DNA of 57,835 nt, taken from Pelargonium tetragonum. Taxonomy: Eukaryota; Streptophyta; Magnoliopsida; Geraniales; Geraniaceae. The stretch is taken from NCBI GenBank assembly GCA_036897445.1, contig JAYMTL010000125.1:1-57835 (forward strand), written 5' to 3'. The notes under the pieces are model-generated. The model was not told the origin of the DNA and ran no database searches. It saw only the letters and a list, made by a program, of their open reading frames with translations. The position numbers and the translations under genes were made by a program. Below, one piece after another: positions 1 through 11,899 of this stretch. Each line of letters starts with the position of its first letter. Positions within the stretch are counted from its first letter, which is position 1.

Positions 1-1471
1 TTTCAATATAGTCATTCTTAACTTGCTCCTACTCCTAAGTATCCTAGCGAATCCCAACCTTTACGAATCAAAGTTAAGTAAGTCAAGAGCAAGAAAGAAA
101 CTTTTAAGAAGGATTAGGAACGAATTACAATTAAAATAGAAACTAAGTACAATAAAACTATATTCAGCAAGACAGAAAGAAATTCTAAGGCTATTTACAT
201 GCTAGAAAAAAGGAGTTAGCCTATCCAGTAATAGGGGTTATTTAACGGACAGGGGTTGACAAATAAGTATAATAACTATATAATTTAGAAGTACAATACT
301 ATAAGATAACTTTGTTACCTCTCCCACTGTCAAATTCGGGAATACCTCTCTACTCATCTTGTTTTGCAATAACGTTATTGTATAAACCTCACTTTTCAAA
401 CTCTAACTAAGCAATTGTAAATATCAGAATTCTAGAATCCGGAGCTTTCCTTTGAGCAAGTGAACTGGGAGTCTCCCAAACTTTTGAAACCCGGGTTCAT
501 ACTTTTTGAAACTCAAATTATCTATCTGCAGTCGCTGCCTTTAAGAAGAATGAATGGAGATCCCCTCTTCTAAAAACCCACTCTCCGCTAGGGAGTTTGC
601 CCTTGTTAAGTATTACCCCAGTCCCATCCAGAGTAAGAATATCTAGAATTTGGTAATTTAAATGAATAAATAGCATCGGATTCTCTAGGTATAAGCAACA
701 ATCTTGAGCTAGCTTCCTCTTAAAAAAGAACTTATGCCGTTTAAGAAAGGAAACATAAATAGAAGGGACTCTCAGGCTTTTACCTATCTTCTTACGAGCC
801 CCTATATAACCTAGACTTTGTATCCTGATATCCACTATCTTACCTTTCGTAGCTAGAGTACTTTAAGCCCTTGTAATACTCTTCAGAACTTTACTCTTTT
901 TCAAACTCCCATTCTCTATCAGTATTCTAGGAGCTAAGCATTTCTCAATATCTAAATCTAAAACTCTCTGTCTCTTTATAGCCCTCATAGTCTTCTTCTG
1001 CTTCTTATAAAGTCTTATGGGCCTACTTTCTTATGAGTCTTTTTTTAATTAACAGTTAGGGGAACCTAAACGAGTTAAGGCACGCTGCGGAGTGGATATG
1101 CCATCAGTAAGTAAAAGGCATAGATCATGAGACAATGCGCAACACGGAATACTTTTGGTAAAATCACAATGGAATTGCTTGTATAGTATATAGAAAAGGA
1201 CCCAATAGAAAATAGATTCATTCCTGTTTACTGGAGCCAGAGCTTAAACTCATTTACTAAAAGGATACCTATGATAAAAGCTCGGAAAGCCTATAATTCT
1301 TGATTTGTAAAGCACCCATTTTTATAAAACTTAATACTCAAAATCAACTAGGAGTTCTTAACACTTAAATCTTCTCTCGAATATCCCTAGACTTTGGTAA
1401 GGGACGCCCGCAGTTAACTACAAAAGGCATAGAAAAATTCCGGCTTCATCAATTCCTTGAAAAATTTTACT

Positions 1472-1492
1472 GATATTCGACACTCGAATATC
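1472..1492. repeat. 8-bp hairpin
   Basis: GATATTCG and CGAATATC flank ACACT. The string CTCGAATATC also occurs about 110 bases earlier (near 1376). Chance-level feature. Confidence 0.8.
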
Positions 1493-1695
1493 TTTATGGA
1501 AAAGCGCCCCTTTTTATGGGTATAAGCTTCTAAGTTACATATGTTAATTTTGACTTAATTACCGCACCCTTCTTAAGGGGAATTTTAGTGTAGTATCCTC
1601 ATATTAGTATAGGCTCCTAAGACCTTTTGCATACAAAGCTCCTGAGCCTAAGATTTAGAAACATTCTTAGTTTTCAGATAAGTCTTGTGGCAGCT

Positions 1696-1742
1696 AACTA
1701 AAGTTTACATTATCCTTTTTATTAAATACATAAACTTTAGTT
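1696..1742. repeat. 12-bp inverted repeat, 23-nt loop
   Basis: AACTAAAGTTTA (1696-1707) and TAAACTTTAGTT (1731-1742) are perfect complements. This is the longest perfect arm pair noticed. It could be a small insertion-element relic or chance. Confidence 0.85.
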
Positions 1743-1858
1743 TGTGATAGATCTTAAAAAGATAAAAATTATACCTAAGAGATCTGTTACTAAAGTAGAT
1801 CCTTGTCAATAAAGTTTGGAAATCCAGATCTTGGATAAATGGCTGGTAAAGAATATAC

Positions 1859-2077
1859 TCATTTTATAAGAAAATCCTGTTCCAATAGGATAAATTTAAC
1901 GTAGTTAAAAAAAAGCTTTGTAGCCTCTATACGAACCAGATAAAAGATTAAAAAAAGAATACCAAGAAACCTTAGACTATGTTCTATACGGAAGGCCTCC
2001 GCCTCGTTGACAATTATAAAAAGTAACTGAAATTTTATGTATCTAAGATTGTTTAAAGGTATCTTGTACGGAAGCAA
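1859..2077 (-). mobile_element. Possible Ty3/gypsy fossil, reverse-transcriptase tail
   Basis: A 72-codon frame carries LRFLGIL near 1975-1931 followed by an aromatic/basic stretch. This recalls the conserved end of Ty3/gypsy reverse transcriptase, where a FLG[FLI] motif precedes the Tyr-Arg-Arg-Phe segment. The copy is broken and RIP-like in composition. No RNase H or long terminal repeat could be tied to it, so its ends are unknown and the coordinates are only those of the open frame. Likely old. The match is short and by eye; chance is a real alternative. Confidence 0.3.
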
Positions 2078-2834
2078 CCTTTAAGGATACCCGGCGACTC
2101 TACTTAAATTTTTGTTACTTACTTATTATATCAGAAGGCTAGTATACTACTTGCTAAGGAAAGGCTCATCTAGTAGTTTGGTTCAAGGGTAGCTGGTTTT
2201 TCATTGGAACCTTTGTGATTCCGTGATATATACAAGTTTTTGTTATACTATTACCTACAACTTTCTCTTAAAATTATACAAGTTATGAACTTTTATGATC
2301 CATATACTCATTTTGGGTTTTTGTAGGGTATCCTTTATGCGAAATATAAAATGAATGTACCTAGAAAAAGGGTAGTTACATGAAAACTAGGTGTAGAATA
2401 CACTACTTACGAATCTAACTAAAGCGAATAGGGTAATGAAACCACGTCCACAAAGTGCCAAAGGCAGAATAAACGAGAGATAGAACTTTGACCAAGTAAC
2501 CGAGATCAGGACCCTTTACGCTAATGGGGCTTTTGTGCCAGACTAATGGATCAGGAATGACTGAGGATAAGCAAGCGTTCGTACGTGGGAGTTCTTTCCC
2601 TATTGGGCATCTTCCTACACTTTACCCGGGGAATTTTAGGAGTACCCCTTGCATAGCTCTTAGTGCAGTACAGTCTTATTACCTTTGCTAACTTCACTTT
2701 CTTTTGACTAATAGGAAGAGTGGCGAGGGAATTGAAACTTGTTCGGGTTTTCCACAGTTTCTAATTCTGTGATTCGAACCTATGTGCACTACTTCAATTC
2801 TAGGGTGATTTACTTTTCTTTGTCCTAAGTTAAT

Positions 2835-2855
2835 GTATTCTCTTTAGGAGAATAC
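2835..2855. repeat. 8-bp hairpin
   Basis: GTATTCTC and GAGAATAC flank TTTAG. About chance frequency for this composition. Confidence 0.8.
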
Positions 2856-3077
2856 TCACAGTAAGGTTTATTTCAAATTCATTTATTAAGTTATAAGTCA
2901 TTTTCATCTTGACTTTTGTGCTTGCTTCAACAAGAATTCACTGGTACTTTCTATTTGAACTCAAAGGAACTTTGGGTAATGGTTTATCCGTTTTAACTTT
3001 AAAAAGTAGACAATTAAGAACTGAGAAAAATGAAAGAACCCTTAAAATAGACTCTTAACCCTGTAAAAGACCTAGTA

Positions 3078-3272
3078 CTAACTACTTATTAACTTTTTTA
3101 CGGGCTCAGAAAGATAAGAAAACCCTAGCTCTATACTTACTTTCAATAAAATTGTAAAATCAGACTCATTATATGAATACCAAAACCAATTGTAGGAGCA
3201 TTTCCGCGCCCTAAAACACAAAAAAGCCTGCTCGGTAAAAACAAAATTTTTATTATTTAACTTGGGGTTCAA
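3078..3272 (-). mobile_element. Possible Ty3/gypsy fossil, start of RNase H
   Basis: The frame holds FVFTEQAF near 3245 and then ESDFTI near 3167-3150. In Ty3/gypsy elements a [FW]T..C..AF segment leads into the RNase H catalytic motif TDASDF, so the order agrees, although the gap is about ten residues short. Composition is RIP-like and the copy is broken. It cannot be linked with the neighbouring fragments at 1.9 and 4.3 kb, because the order of parts along the strand does not fit one element. Weak identification. Confidence 0.3.
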
Positions 3273-3614
3273 GACCGCTCTAAGGATTTACTAATTCAGT
3301 ACTTTTTCCATAAAGCATAAAAAAGGCGTCAAAAGGAGAGGGTTCATACCAACAAGACAGGTTATAATGCAGGTCTATACAGATGCGGAGTTTAGGTATA
3401 TTTATTAAGAAGTAAGAAATAAGAAAAAGGTACTTTTAAGATTTTTAGTAGCAAAGCAAGTCAAAATACGAATGAGTAATAGGTGGGTATTATAGAGCAT
3501 CTATACACAATCAGAATCTATAGTAAGCTCCTTCTCTTCGTTACAGTCGGGAGTAGATACACTACCTTCTTCCCATTAAGTTTATATACTCACTCTTGAC
3601 CCATAGCACAATGA

Positions 3615-3845
3615 GTAAATCTCTTAAACAAACTAAACAACTAGAACTACAATAAATAAGTAACTAATTAATACAAGACATATAAGTATAAGCTAATACA
3701 AGATAACAATTAAAACTATAACAACTATAAGAATACATATAATACTAAGACAATATAACTACAATAAGTACAGCTACAGTAATCCATAACAAGAAGAGTA
3801 CAGTAATAAGAGTATCCCTTAATCGTATAGCTCCTACTCTTTCTC
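3615..3845. other. Strand-asymmetric RIP tract (CA kept, TG lost)
   Basis: In 3661-3780 I count about 10 CA and no TG, with A near 53%, T 25%, C 14% and G 8%. This is what C-to-T change confined to the minus strand would leave on the plus strand. The tract is rich in ACTATAA/AACAACTA words and nearly lacks the G-run/C-run clusters common elsewhere. No gene is seen in it. Confidence 0.6.
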
Positions 3846-4247
3846 TTTTGCTACTAACAATACAGATACAGAAACAAGCCCCTCTAAATCCAAAAAAAGC
3901 TGATACTGAACAAGATTCAAATAATACAAAACTTTACAAAAAGTATGAAAAATCGGAAATTAGATGGAGTTTCTGTTACACTGCAAGATAAGCAAGTAAA
4001 TTTAGAGAATTTCGAGATAAAGCACTATTAGGTTTCAACGGAGTAGTAGACTATTTCTTTCCTTTTTTTAGGACTTTGATTTAGAAAGTTTTCTATTTAA
4101 CAAGGAATCGCTTTACCAAAAAGGTAGCTACCCTCTTACTTATAAGGAGCAAAATAGAAAGCCCAAGATCCTGCAGTACTCAGGATAGGCCTTAAAAAGA
4201 TCCGGGTTATAAAAGAGTTAGAGCCTAGTTTATCTACGAGACCCCTA

Positions 4248-4433
4248 CTAAGAAATTTGTGTATGCCAAATCCTTAATGCCCAAGTTTTTGTAGGGAGTT
4301 TACTTTTAAACCGAGAGCTTGTCAGCATTATAGCACAAGGGGTTATTACAAAAGCAAGTAACTTTTTATTCACTTTTATTTGTAATGGGTACGATATCCT
4401 ATCATATGCTAAACTTAAGAATTCTACGGCCAT
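4248..4433 (-). mobile_element. Possible Ty3/gypsy fossil, RNase H middle
   Basis: NKKLLAFV near 4370-4347 resembles the RNase H signature (D/E)KELLAIV of Ty3/gypsy polyproteins, and it sits a plausible distance after an aromatic segment (YDRISYPLQI) where the family has YYSRKLSPAE..Y. The remaining residues are not recognisable. The fragment is broken, is bounded only by stop codons, and probably belongs to a different copy from the one at 5.2 kb. Old, RIP-like composition. Confidence 0.35.
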
Positions 4434-4528
4434 CTTAATGCGCTAAACGTTTATAATACATAGATGACAAAAAATACAGTTACAAATCAAGAAACTTATA
4501 CCACAAGAGACTTAATCCGACCGAGCCT

Positions 4529-4557
4529 ACCCTACTATCTATAAGGTATAGTAGGGT
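4529..4557. repeat. 10-bp inverted repeat (hairpin)
   Basis: Arms ACCCTACTAT (4529-4538) and ATAGTAGGGT (4548-4557) pair perfectly around a 9-nt loop. It is one of the longest perfect short hairpins here. About one or two of this size are expected by chance in the window, so no function is claimed. Confidence 0.85.
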
Positions 4558-5194
4558 TTATCTCAACGCTAAGAATTTAAACGACGTCTCTCGACTCAGG
4601 ATTGTGAGAAGATATGTACGTATTTTCCCTCGTGCACTTTGACTTTTTTATTTAATTAAGGGCAAAGTAAAGGGCAACAGGGCCCAGATTTCTCATCTCA
4701 AAAAGAAACTACGATAAGTGTGTATTTCTTGAATTGACAAGGCTTTTCTTTTTACTATACAAGACACCTTTAGAAAAAAACTCTACAAGTAATCCAGATC
4801 TCTTTTTCATAACTATTAAAAGGTTCTATATTATATCAAATTTCGTTATATTAATCGAGGATTCTGCTGTTTACCTACTTTGTGCTTATAGAATCCTGCG
4901 CCCCATTGGAAATTTTACCCTACACGCTTTTTTTGGATATTTCTCGGAAGCAAGGAACACCTATACTTATAAGAATAAGTTTCAATCAAATCCTGTAAAC
5001 TCTTATGCTTCTTTATTATACTTTCATCTTGACCCCAATAAAAACTAACTCTATTATCTAAGTGAGTCCTATACTATTCGGAAGCATTTCCATCTAGCGT
5101 ACGAAGAATATCCCGAATAACTGGAAATAAACTTTATAATACTTTGACCTAGCGAGCCCCTCAGCAATAAAGAAGGGTTAGTTATTGTACTTTT

Positions 5195-5437
5195 TCATAT
5201 CAAAAGTTCTAAATTCATAAAACTTGAAAGAGAATAGGCTATCAAAGCCAAGTCTTTCGTATGTGATAATTTTGAAATATACGTTATGAAAGAGGGAATT
5301 CTTCTTATCATTTTTATAGGGCGCCCCTCTTTATATATATAGGGTTTTGTCACATATAATATAATGGAATCCTTCAACAGGTATACCGAGGTTTGCACTA
5401 TCTGACAACAAAAGTACTTTCTATTCGATTCGTACAT
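5195..5437 (-). mobile_element. Likely Ty3/gypsy fossil, RNase H
   Basis: This is one of the better matches. YISKLSHTKDLALIAYSL near 5281-5228, followed by SF, parallels the Ty3/gypsy RNase H segment with a Y.S..LS motif, an acidic/Lys pair, LLAI and then AL..(F/W). The earlier part of the 80-codon frame is not recognised. The product in a living element would degrade the RNA of the RNA/DNA hybrid during reverse transcription. The copy is broken and RIP-like. No long terminal repeats found, so true ends are unknown. Confidence 0.45.
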
Positions 5438-5439
5438 AA

Positions 5440-7512
5440 CAGGTATTCTTAAGGTTTTGGGCGAAACTTATATAACGCATAACAAAATAACAAAGTAATT
5501 TTTTTTAGACAATAAAGTTAAGGAGCCGTGTCTACTCATATTTACTTGAGTGCCCAGTCTTGGAGTATGAAAAAGAGCGCCTTAAATAAAAGTCGTAGAT
5601 TTATATATTTATACTTAATATGATATAAGTGAGTAATCCTTTAATACTTTATTTTACTTCAAAGCAATGAAATGTCGTAAACACCCGCAAATTATAGTCT
5701 ATATTATAATTATACCTTTCCGGGGCACCCCTTATTTTCTGATCCGAGTAGGTTCCTCATAATACTAAATATTTCAATAACAATCTCAAGACTACAGCCT
5801 CGTAATTAAAAATTTAACATTCGCGAATTTCCGCTTTCACTGCCAAGAAAAGGGAGCCCAGGGGTGCGGCAAAGCTCTCCCACTCACAAAGGAAATCACG
5901 AACCAAAACTTAATATAAATATAGAGGGATCAAATAGCATAAGAAAGAGGTTAGAAGCTCTAACTAAGACTAAGAAAATGACTATTCAACATGAAAACTC
6001 AAGACGAAAGATATACAAGTAAGAACGGGTATTAGAACACTTTAGAAAACATAGAATAATAACGAATTTGGGATACGTATAAGAATGTAATTAGTAAGAA
6101 TTCACAGAACGGATAAGAAAAAGAAACTAACTCTAAACCAATTTAGGAAAGCCCGTGCGATTCCCTTTGAGACCCATTAAAGTGTAACTGTAATTGTGTA
6201 CTTTATCAGTCTTTTTGGTTGAGCTACCACTTCATTTTTTTAACTCCTTCGAAAAATAGTGTTAAAGTTAGAACCTCTATATAATAAGTATAGTATGGTA
6301 AGAGTTTCTATTTATAGCTGTGCCAGCGTTCATACACTTACTTATTCAGAGAAACATCATGAGTCTTTTTAAGGCTCCTTTCCCCCACCCCTTAGCTCCT
6401 TGAATTTACAAGGTTTTAGTTCATGCCTAGATAGATTGTTGTATATAAAGGGGAGCTTCCCGATTCAGGCGAACCCAGTTTTAATAATACTCTGGAAAGC
6501 TTTATAGCCCAAAATCTATATGTATACTTTGAAAGTGCAATTTATAACACATAGGACCAATAAAACTCGTTTGATATCACAAGCGAGTCCTCTTAACTCT
6601 CAAGTTACACTCTATTTAAATTGACCTCTACCCTCTCTGACAAAGCGAATCCTGCAAAGGAGAAATTACCACTTAAATAATCGAAGAGAAAAAGCTCCTA
6701 CTAGAAACTACAATCGCTTGTTTACAACTAAATTCCTATCTAAAACTCAGCAAACACAATATCCTACTAACTACTTCCCCCTTCTTTTCAATCTTTATTT
6801 TTACTAAGCAAGCTTTTAGAGATTTGAGTGTATATACCCCACAAGGTCTAGTATTTTTGTTCCCCTTATTAAAGGATAACTGGGCTCTGTCCAGGAAGTT
6901 TAAGAAAAAGTAGGCTTGTGAAAGCGTAGTTTAGGAGTGAAAAGCTCTATATCTAGGGTATATTAGGCACCCGTTATAGATAGAGATTTTTCAGGATCTT
7001 GTAGTTAACTGAGTTTTCCGCTCTTTATTGTATAAGTCAGAACCCTAGGGGTTAGCTTCTAGAAAGAAAAGAATTTTCTTTAAAAATGAAAACAAGGCTC
7101 TTATACAATGGGTATATAAAATCTAGAGTCAATAGCGCATTTTACTTAATCCTTACAAAGCTTTATGAAGCGAGCTTAATGAACACTTAACCCTTCATTT
7201 TATAGTATCTAAAGAAATTCGCTTAGTCGCGCCTAAGTAAGATGTTTCCTGTTGTCAGTGTATACTCCCTTTAGTTATCTTTTTATAGGACTCCTTGTGC
7301 CGGGGTTCTAAAAAAACGTATTCTACAGATCTGTATCTCGATCGTGGAAGGTAAGTACTTAAAGACTTAAAGGATTTGAACTCACAATTTTGAGATTGAA
7401 AACCCTGTGGGTATCCCTATAACTAGGTTAAGAAAGTTAGTTTATAGGATCTTTTTATGGGGTGGAAGTTTCCTAATCAAAAAAGGATCAAATCGAGACT
7501 TTTGTCTAGCCC
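5440..7512. other. Stretch without recognisable gene
   Basis: No open frame of note on either strand. It contains the CA-kept asymmetric tract at 5880-6135, the palindrome ATTCGCGAAT at 5819-5828 and an 8-bp hairpin at 7063-7081. Composition is RIP-like; probably decayed repeat DNA. Confidence 0.6.
5880..6135. other. Strand-asymmetric RIP tract (CA kept, TG lost)
   Basis: Hand count gives about 14 CA and 4 TG over 5881-6120, with a visible excess of A and of purines. It is the same sense of asymmetry as at 3.6 kb: changes mainly on the minus strand. No coding frame is seen inside. Confidence 0.5.
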
Positions 7513-7734
7513 TTACCTGTGCGTTAAAACACAATCCCTGCTCACTTTTTTAAAGCATCCCTCTTTTTTTATAAGGTACTTCCTATTTAGTCCGTTATAG
7601 GTACTTAACCCCTCGTTGAGACAAAAAGCTACGCAAAAATGAAAGGAAGAAGATAAAAAAGGAATCCCTCTCCACGGTCTTGGCAAGCTAAATACTACAA
7701 AAACTTCTAGAGGGAGGTGCCTTATAAAAATCAA
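7513..7734 (-). mobile_element. Possible Ty3/gypsy fossil, integrase core entry
   Basis: SLPRPWRGIPF near 7689-7657 recalls the integrase segment PLP.P.RPW..IS.DF that joins the zinc finger to the catalytic core. About 20 residues on, LSTYNGL sits where the family has LSKYAHF. Order and rough spacing agree. Integrase inserts the DNA copy into the host genome. The copy is broken; its reverse transcriptase would lie at higher coordinates, but none was recognised there. Chance remains possible. Confidence 0.35.
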
Positions 7735-7902
7735 ACTCTAATATCATACCCGTGGAAAAACAAAAGAGGAATATACCTTAAGAACTACTAGAACAAGTAT
7801 ACCTAACCTAAGAGGGGACACTCTATTACTGCCTATTACCCCTCTATAATAAACTCTCCTCCTAAAACTTTAGATGGCCTACTAAATAACAAGGAATTAA
7901 CT

Positions 7903-7919
7903 CTTTCTATAAAAGAAAG
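7903..7919. repeat. 6-bp hairpin CTTTCT/AGAAAG
   Basis: Perfect arms at 7903-7908 and 7914-7919 around a 5-nt loop. It lies in a region (7740-8240) that changes from C-rich to purine-rich text, suggesting a change of strand bias. No function inferred. Confidence 0.6.
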
Positions 7920-8240
7920 GCCTAAAATAAGAAGGGTTTTTCTAGGAGATAGTTACTGGTATATTAATAACTACCAAAGCTGTGGAGACTAAGAAAAGAC
8001 TTTATCCGAAGCTTTTGAGGGAAAATTGCAGCGGATAACTTAAGTAGAGAGTCTAGTTATTTAAGAGGGTTAGGTCTGGAGATAGGTATGATAGAGAAAC
8101 AAAGGGGGGTAGTACAAACAAGAAGTCAGAAAGCAAGTAAGCACTAGCTGCTGGTTATAAGGTATCCGTCCTACTACTAAGCTAATAAGATAAGTCTAAC
8201 TCCCCTCAAAGAAGGTTAGAGCTAAAAGGACTTATAAAAA

Positions 8241-11200
8241 CCTAGGCCATAATATATATATATTACCTTTATATATGATTTTTAGATAAAGGCAAACCTA
8301 AACCTAAGGATTAATGAATCTGGATCCTTTTGGAAAAACAATATCCAAAAATAGTATGTTCTTTTCCGTGCGTTTTCATACAAATTAATTTAATACTTAG
8401 ATTTTTTTGTAGAGATAGATATAGAACCTAGAGTTAACTCAGAGCAGCTATAATAGGCTTTCCTAATATGTTATAAGTCAAAACTTTATAATGGTTACAA
8501 CCTTTCCGGGGGGATCCCCAAGCCTCTTAAGACAATGACTCCAAAACAATGAATAGAGTAAGATACGCGGCTACTACAAAAGGAGTTATCTAGGTTCTGG
8601 ACTTACTTATAATACGAACCCGGTATGTAATTAGGGGTTAGCCATACTATAGCCTCGGGGTTCTCAAGCTTAGTTTTGGTCGCTGATTCAGGACTTCTAA
8701 CTTAGCTAGTTAAAGAGTATGCCTTTACTAACCATAAAAGGGGGCTCTATCCAAGGTATTTTCAGTAATATAAACTTCCGAAAGAGTCTTTACAAAAGCA
8801 CTTGTTATTTATTATAAAGTACTGGGCAGAAATAGAGGTTGTAAAAACTCTTCAGAAGCAGGAGCACAGTAGCTTCGGTTTTTCGAGGGTAAGAGTTCAT
8901 TAGCCAATTATCGCCCCCTTATTAATTACATTACCTGTTAAGTTTAAGGCAAGAAAAAGTAGGAGCTTCGTCAGCTGGGGTGTCCATTCAAGGGAAATAA
9001 CAAACTCTGATCCCAAAATCCCAAAAGAACAAAGCCGGAAGTTATTAAAACTTTTTCCATATTACCTGCCTTAAAAGTCAAACTTACTTCTTACCATTAT
9101 ATTGAGTTACTGATAGGAAACGGGAATCCCATGACCTTGGCAATCCTAGTCCTGGAAGAGTGAACCCTATTAGGAAAAACGGGAGCTTTCTAATAGAATT
9201 AATTCTCCTTGCGGGTTAGCCTGAGCAGAGGTACTCTTAGTTTTATTAAAAGCTACTACATATTTACCTTGCCAGAGTCATTTTCTTCCTTTCTATACAA
9301 ACGATTTCCTGAACTTGGTTTAATCCTCTGAGATTCTTGCGAAGAATTTCTGAGACTGCTATATCCGCGAAAAAATCTTTATACTCAGCTTATTCTATTT
9401 ACCTTTGTGATACAAGAGCGCTCCTTAAAAAAACCCTAAGGAAATTTATTCTCTATAGGACCCCTGAAATTCCGTTACTAAGCATGCCGCAACAAAAACT
9501 ATTGGCAGGAGCCCCTTTCGACTTTAATTAAAAAAGCTTCCTTTTAAATGTCATAATATGCAAAATTCTTTTTTATTAGTTAACCTACAAGCAGGGACCC
9601 CAGGTTAATTAAAGTTATTCCCCTTCTAATAGAGTCCCCAGAGGGATAAAACTCTTTTGAAAGGGTATTCTAAGTCTCCCTCGCCTGTGCTACTCTTTTT
9701 CATTTTAAAAGCTCTATACCAGGCCCGCGAGGTTTTAAAGTGCCAAAACAGGGGTGTCCTCTTTCTTATCCTAAATGTTAAGAATGTCTCCTAAAGCAAA
9801 ACAGGCTTAAAGGCCTCTTTACTATTCTAAAAGGAACCCTGTTTTGTATTTCCTGTACTTTATCTTTCGCAAGTCTTTTTACACGCAGTAAGTTTTGTCA
9901 ATTATCCGCTATATTTTTCACTCCGCTTATAAAATCAATACATAGTAGGAATCCCTGAAAGAACCTAGAAATCCTTTTTATCATAGAATAAAAAGAGGGG
10001 AACTACCTATACAAGAGTTTCAAAGCTTTATTAGAGAATTCTAAGCAATCAACAAAGAGAGCAAATTCTGAATTTATACACTGGGGCCTTTTCTTGGGTC
10101 AAATTTCAGCTTAGAGGTATCCCTATATATTTAACTCGCTTTGTTACTAATATACTCGGCATGGAGATGGACTAATACCGGACTCCTACTAATCCTAATA
10201 AGTAAAGTTATGCGCATTAACAGGAAATGTTTTTGCGGCGAGACATAAGTTTAAAATTCCCGGTTAAATAACAAGATGGACGGAAGCCCCGGGTCCCGCA
10301 GCTTTTTGTCGAAATTTATCTTGCTAGAATTAGGGAATGCAAAGTGGAGCTATAAAAATTCTTGCTCTAATCAAAAGGTATTTTGTTGCAGGGTTTCCCT
10401 AAAAAGAAATGAAAGAAAGTAGTCTCTAGAACGGCAGGGGTATATAAAATGAAAATATTCGGGATTTGAACTTGTAGCATCCTTTTTACAATAAAGAGTA
10501 CTTTGCCCAAAAGATAAAGAACTAAGAACGATTTATAATGTAGTATTACTAAAGCCTGCAAAAGGAGTTTGCTTTTAATTTATACCTCAACTTTTTCAAA
10601 AGGGCGCTTCTATTAATGAGTTTTATCCAATTTAAAGTATAAGGACCTAGATGAATCTCCTCGTTAAATCAAATTTGTTTTAGGGGTTACGAGGTCAAGG
10701 TAAGTTTCATATTAATTAATGTATCGTTTGTTTTCCTCTTGAAAGATCCGATCCTTCGGGAATCAAATTTGAGTATAATTTCTATTCAAAAGATAGAGTC
10801 TATAAGAAAGTAACAAGGTTCAAATTTTATAGAATAATTGCTTTACTGGCAAATTACTAAGCTAATAAAGATTTTACAAAGGATTTCCCTTGAATTCTTG
10901 TGGTCGTACAATAAACTTCAAAATCAACTCTTAAAGTTAGAAATACCCTGCCTGAGTCTGGGGTTAACGGTTGATCCTATAATCAAGGGCTTTTTTCTGT
11001 ACAGGTTTTAACTCTCAAATAGGAAGCTTCCGTAAAGAAATCCTTTATAAGGATATACTTTAGCTTTTTATTAATAAAGGGTTACACTATGGTCAAAGGC
11101 TTAAGAGCTAACTCCGAAAGAAGCGGCTGTATTCATATTCATATAAAAGTCCTAGAAATATATAATTATTTTCTTCTACTAAAAAGCTGTATAAAAGGTT

Positions 11201-11827
11201 TAATACAAAAAAGAGGTTTAGATTTAGCCTTGTCGTGTAGGACCCCTTTATCTTATCTAGGACTTAGTTTTAACCTGATCTTAAATTAAAAGGGGCTGTC
11301 CAAATTGGGCGATTTAGGGAGATTTTAGAATTAACATCCTTTAATTGTACATAAGTCTCTCCTTTAGAGAGTCCAAGAGAAGTTTCCTTCGCCGAACATA
11401 TATTGTGTTTAACCATTCTAACTGAAATAACTGAAAAAAGGAACAAAAAGGGGTTTGCTGTATACCCTCATTTACCAGTTAAGGGCTTTATACTGTCAAA
11501 CCTACCCTTAGTTTAGTACCGGGTAACCTTTTTAATCTTCTATTAAGTTCTTGAGGATGTTAGAACTCGTTATTGAACTATTGCTCCTCTCAGTAGTATC
11601 TTTCAAAACGGAATTGGCTAGTATACAGATAAGAAATAGCCCCTTATTAGCTAACAAAGAGAAGGAGAAAATGACCTAATAATATATCATATAAGAACCT
11701 TTTAGTGTTTTTGTCTTATACTTCTCTAACTAAGAACCAGGAGGCCCATAAAAAAAAGAAGTCGTTCTCCTTAAGTCGGCGACCTCCTAGTAAAGTTATT
11801 AAGAGAATTAACATTCCATTGATGAAC
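8241..11827. other. Stretch without recognisable gene
   Basis: Only short unrecognised frames (64-66 codons at 9337, 10367 and 11089). It contains perfect palindromes at 8250-8265 (TAATATATATATATTA), 8510-8519 (GGGGATCCCC) and 10763-10772 (TCAAATTTGA), all at chance density. Many G-run/C-run clusters. Probably decayed repeats. Confidence 0.55.
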
Positions 11828-11899
11828 CTAGTCAAAGGGGACTTGAACCCATGACAATCGAATTAACTTAACAAATTATTACCGCCCAAGGTCTGAGTA
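11828..11899 (-). tRNA. tRNA-like fold, probably relic or chance
   Basis: On the minus strand the T arm reads ATGGG-TTCAAGT-CCCCT with 4 of 5 pairs and a canonical loop. The outer seven bases at each end (TACTCAG and TTGACTA) pair at 6 of 7 positions, one being G-U, and the 40 nt between acceptor and T stem is one short of standard. Against it, no proper D stem forms and the anticodon stem is ambiguous: a UUGUUAA loop would give GUU (Asn), an alternative register UAA (Leu). Best read as a decayed tRNA relic or coincidence. Confidence 0.17.

Noticed and set aside
367-380. 14-bp palindrome CAATAACGTTATTG
   Set aside because: Several perfect palindromes of this size are expected by chance at this base composition.
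518-835. 105-codon minus frame with a plausible amino-acid mix
   Set aside because: No family recognised, length expected by chance, and no start or promoter context.
2760-2790. GGTTCGAATC on the minus strand, a canonical T-loop string
   Set aside because: Only the closing pair and one other of the T stem form; no acceptor or D arm.
4734-5048. 104-codon plus frame starting at TTG
   Set aside because: No motif, no upstream signal; chance length.
7370-7440. tRNA-like GGATTTGAACTC with a TTGAAAA loop
   Set aside because: T stem and anticodon stem do not pair.
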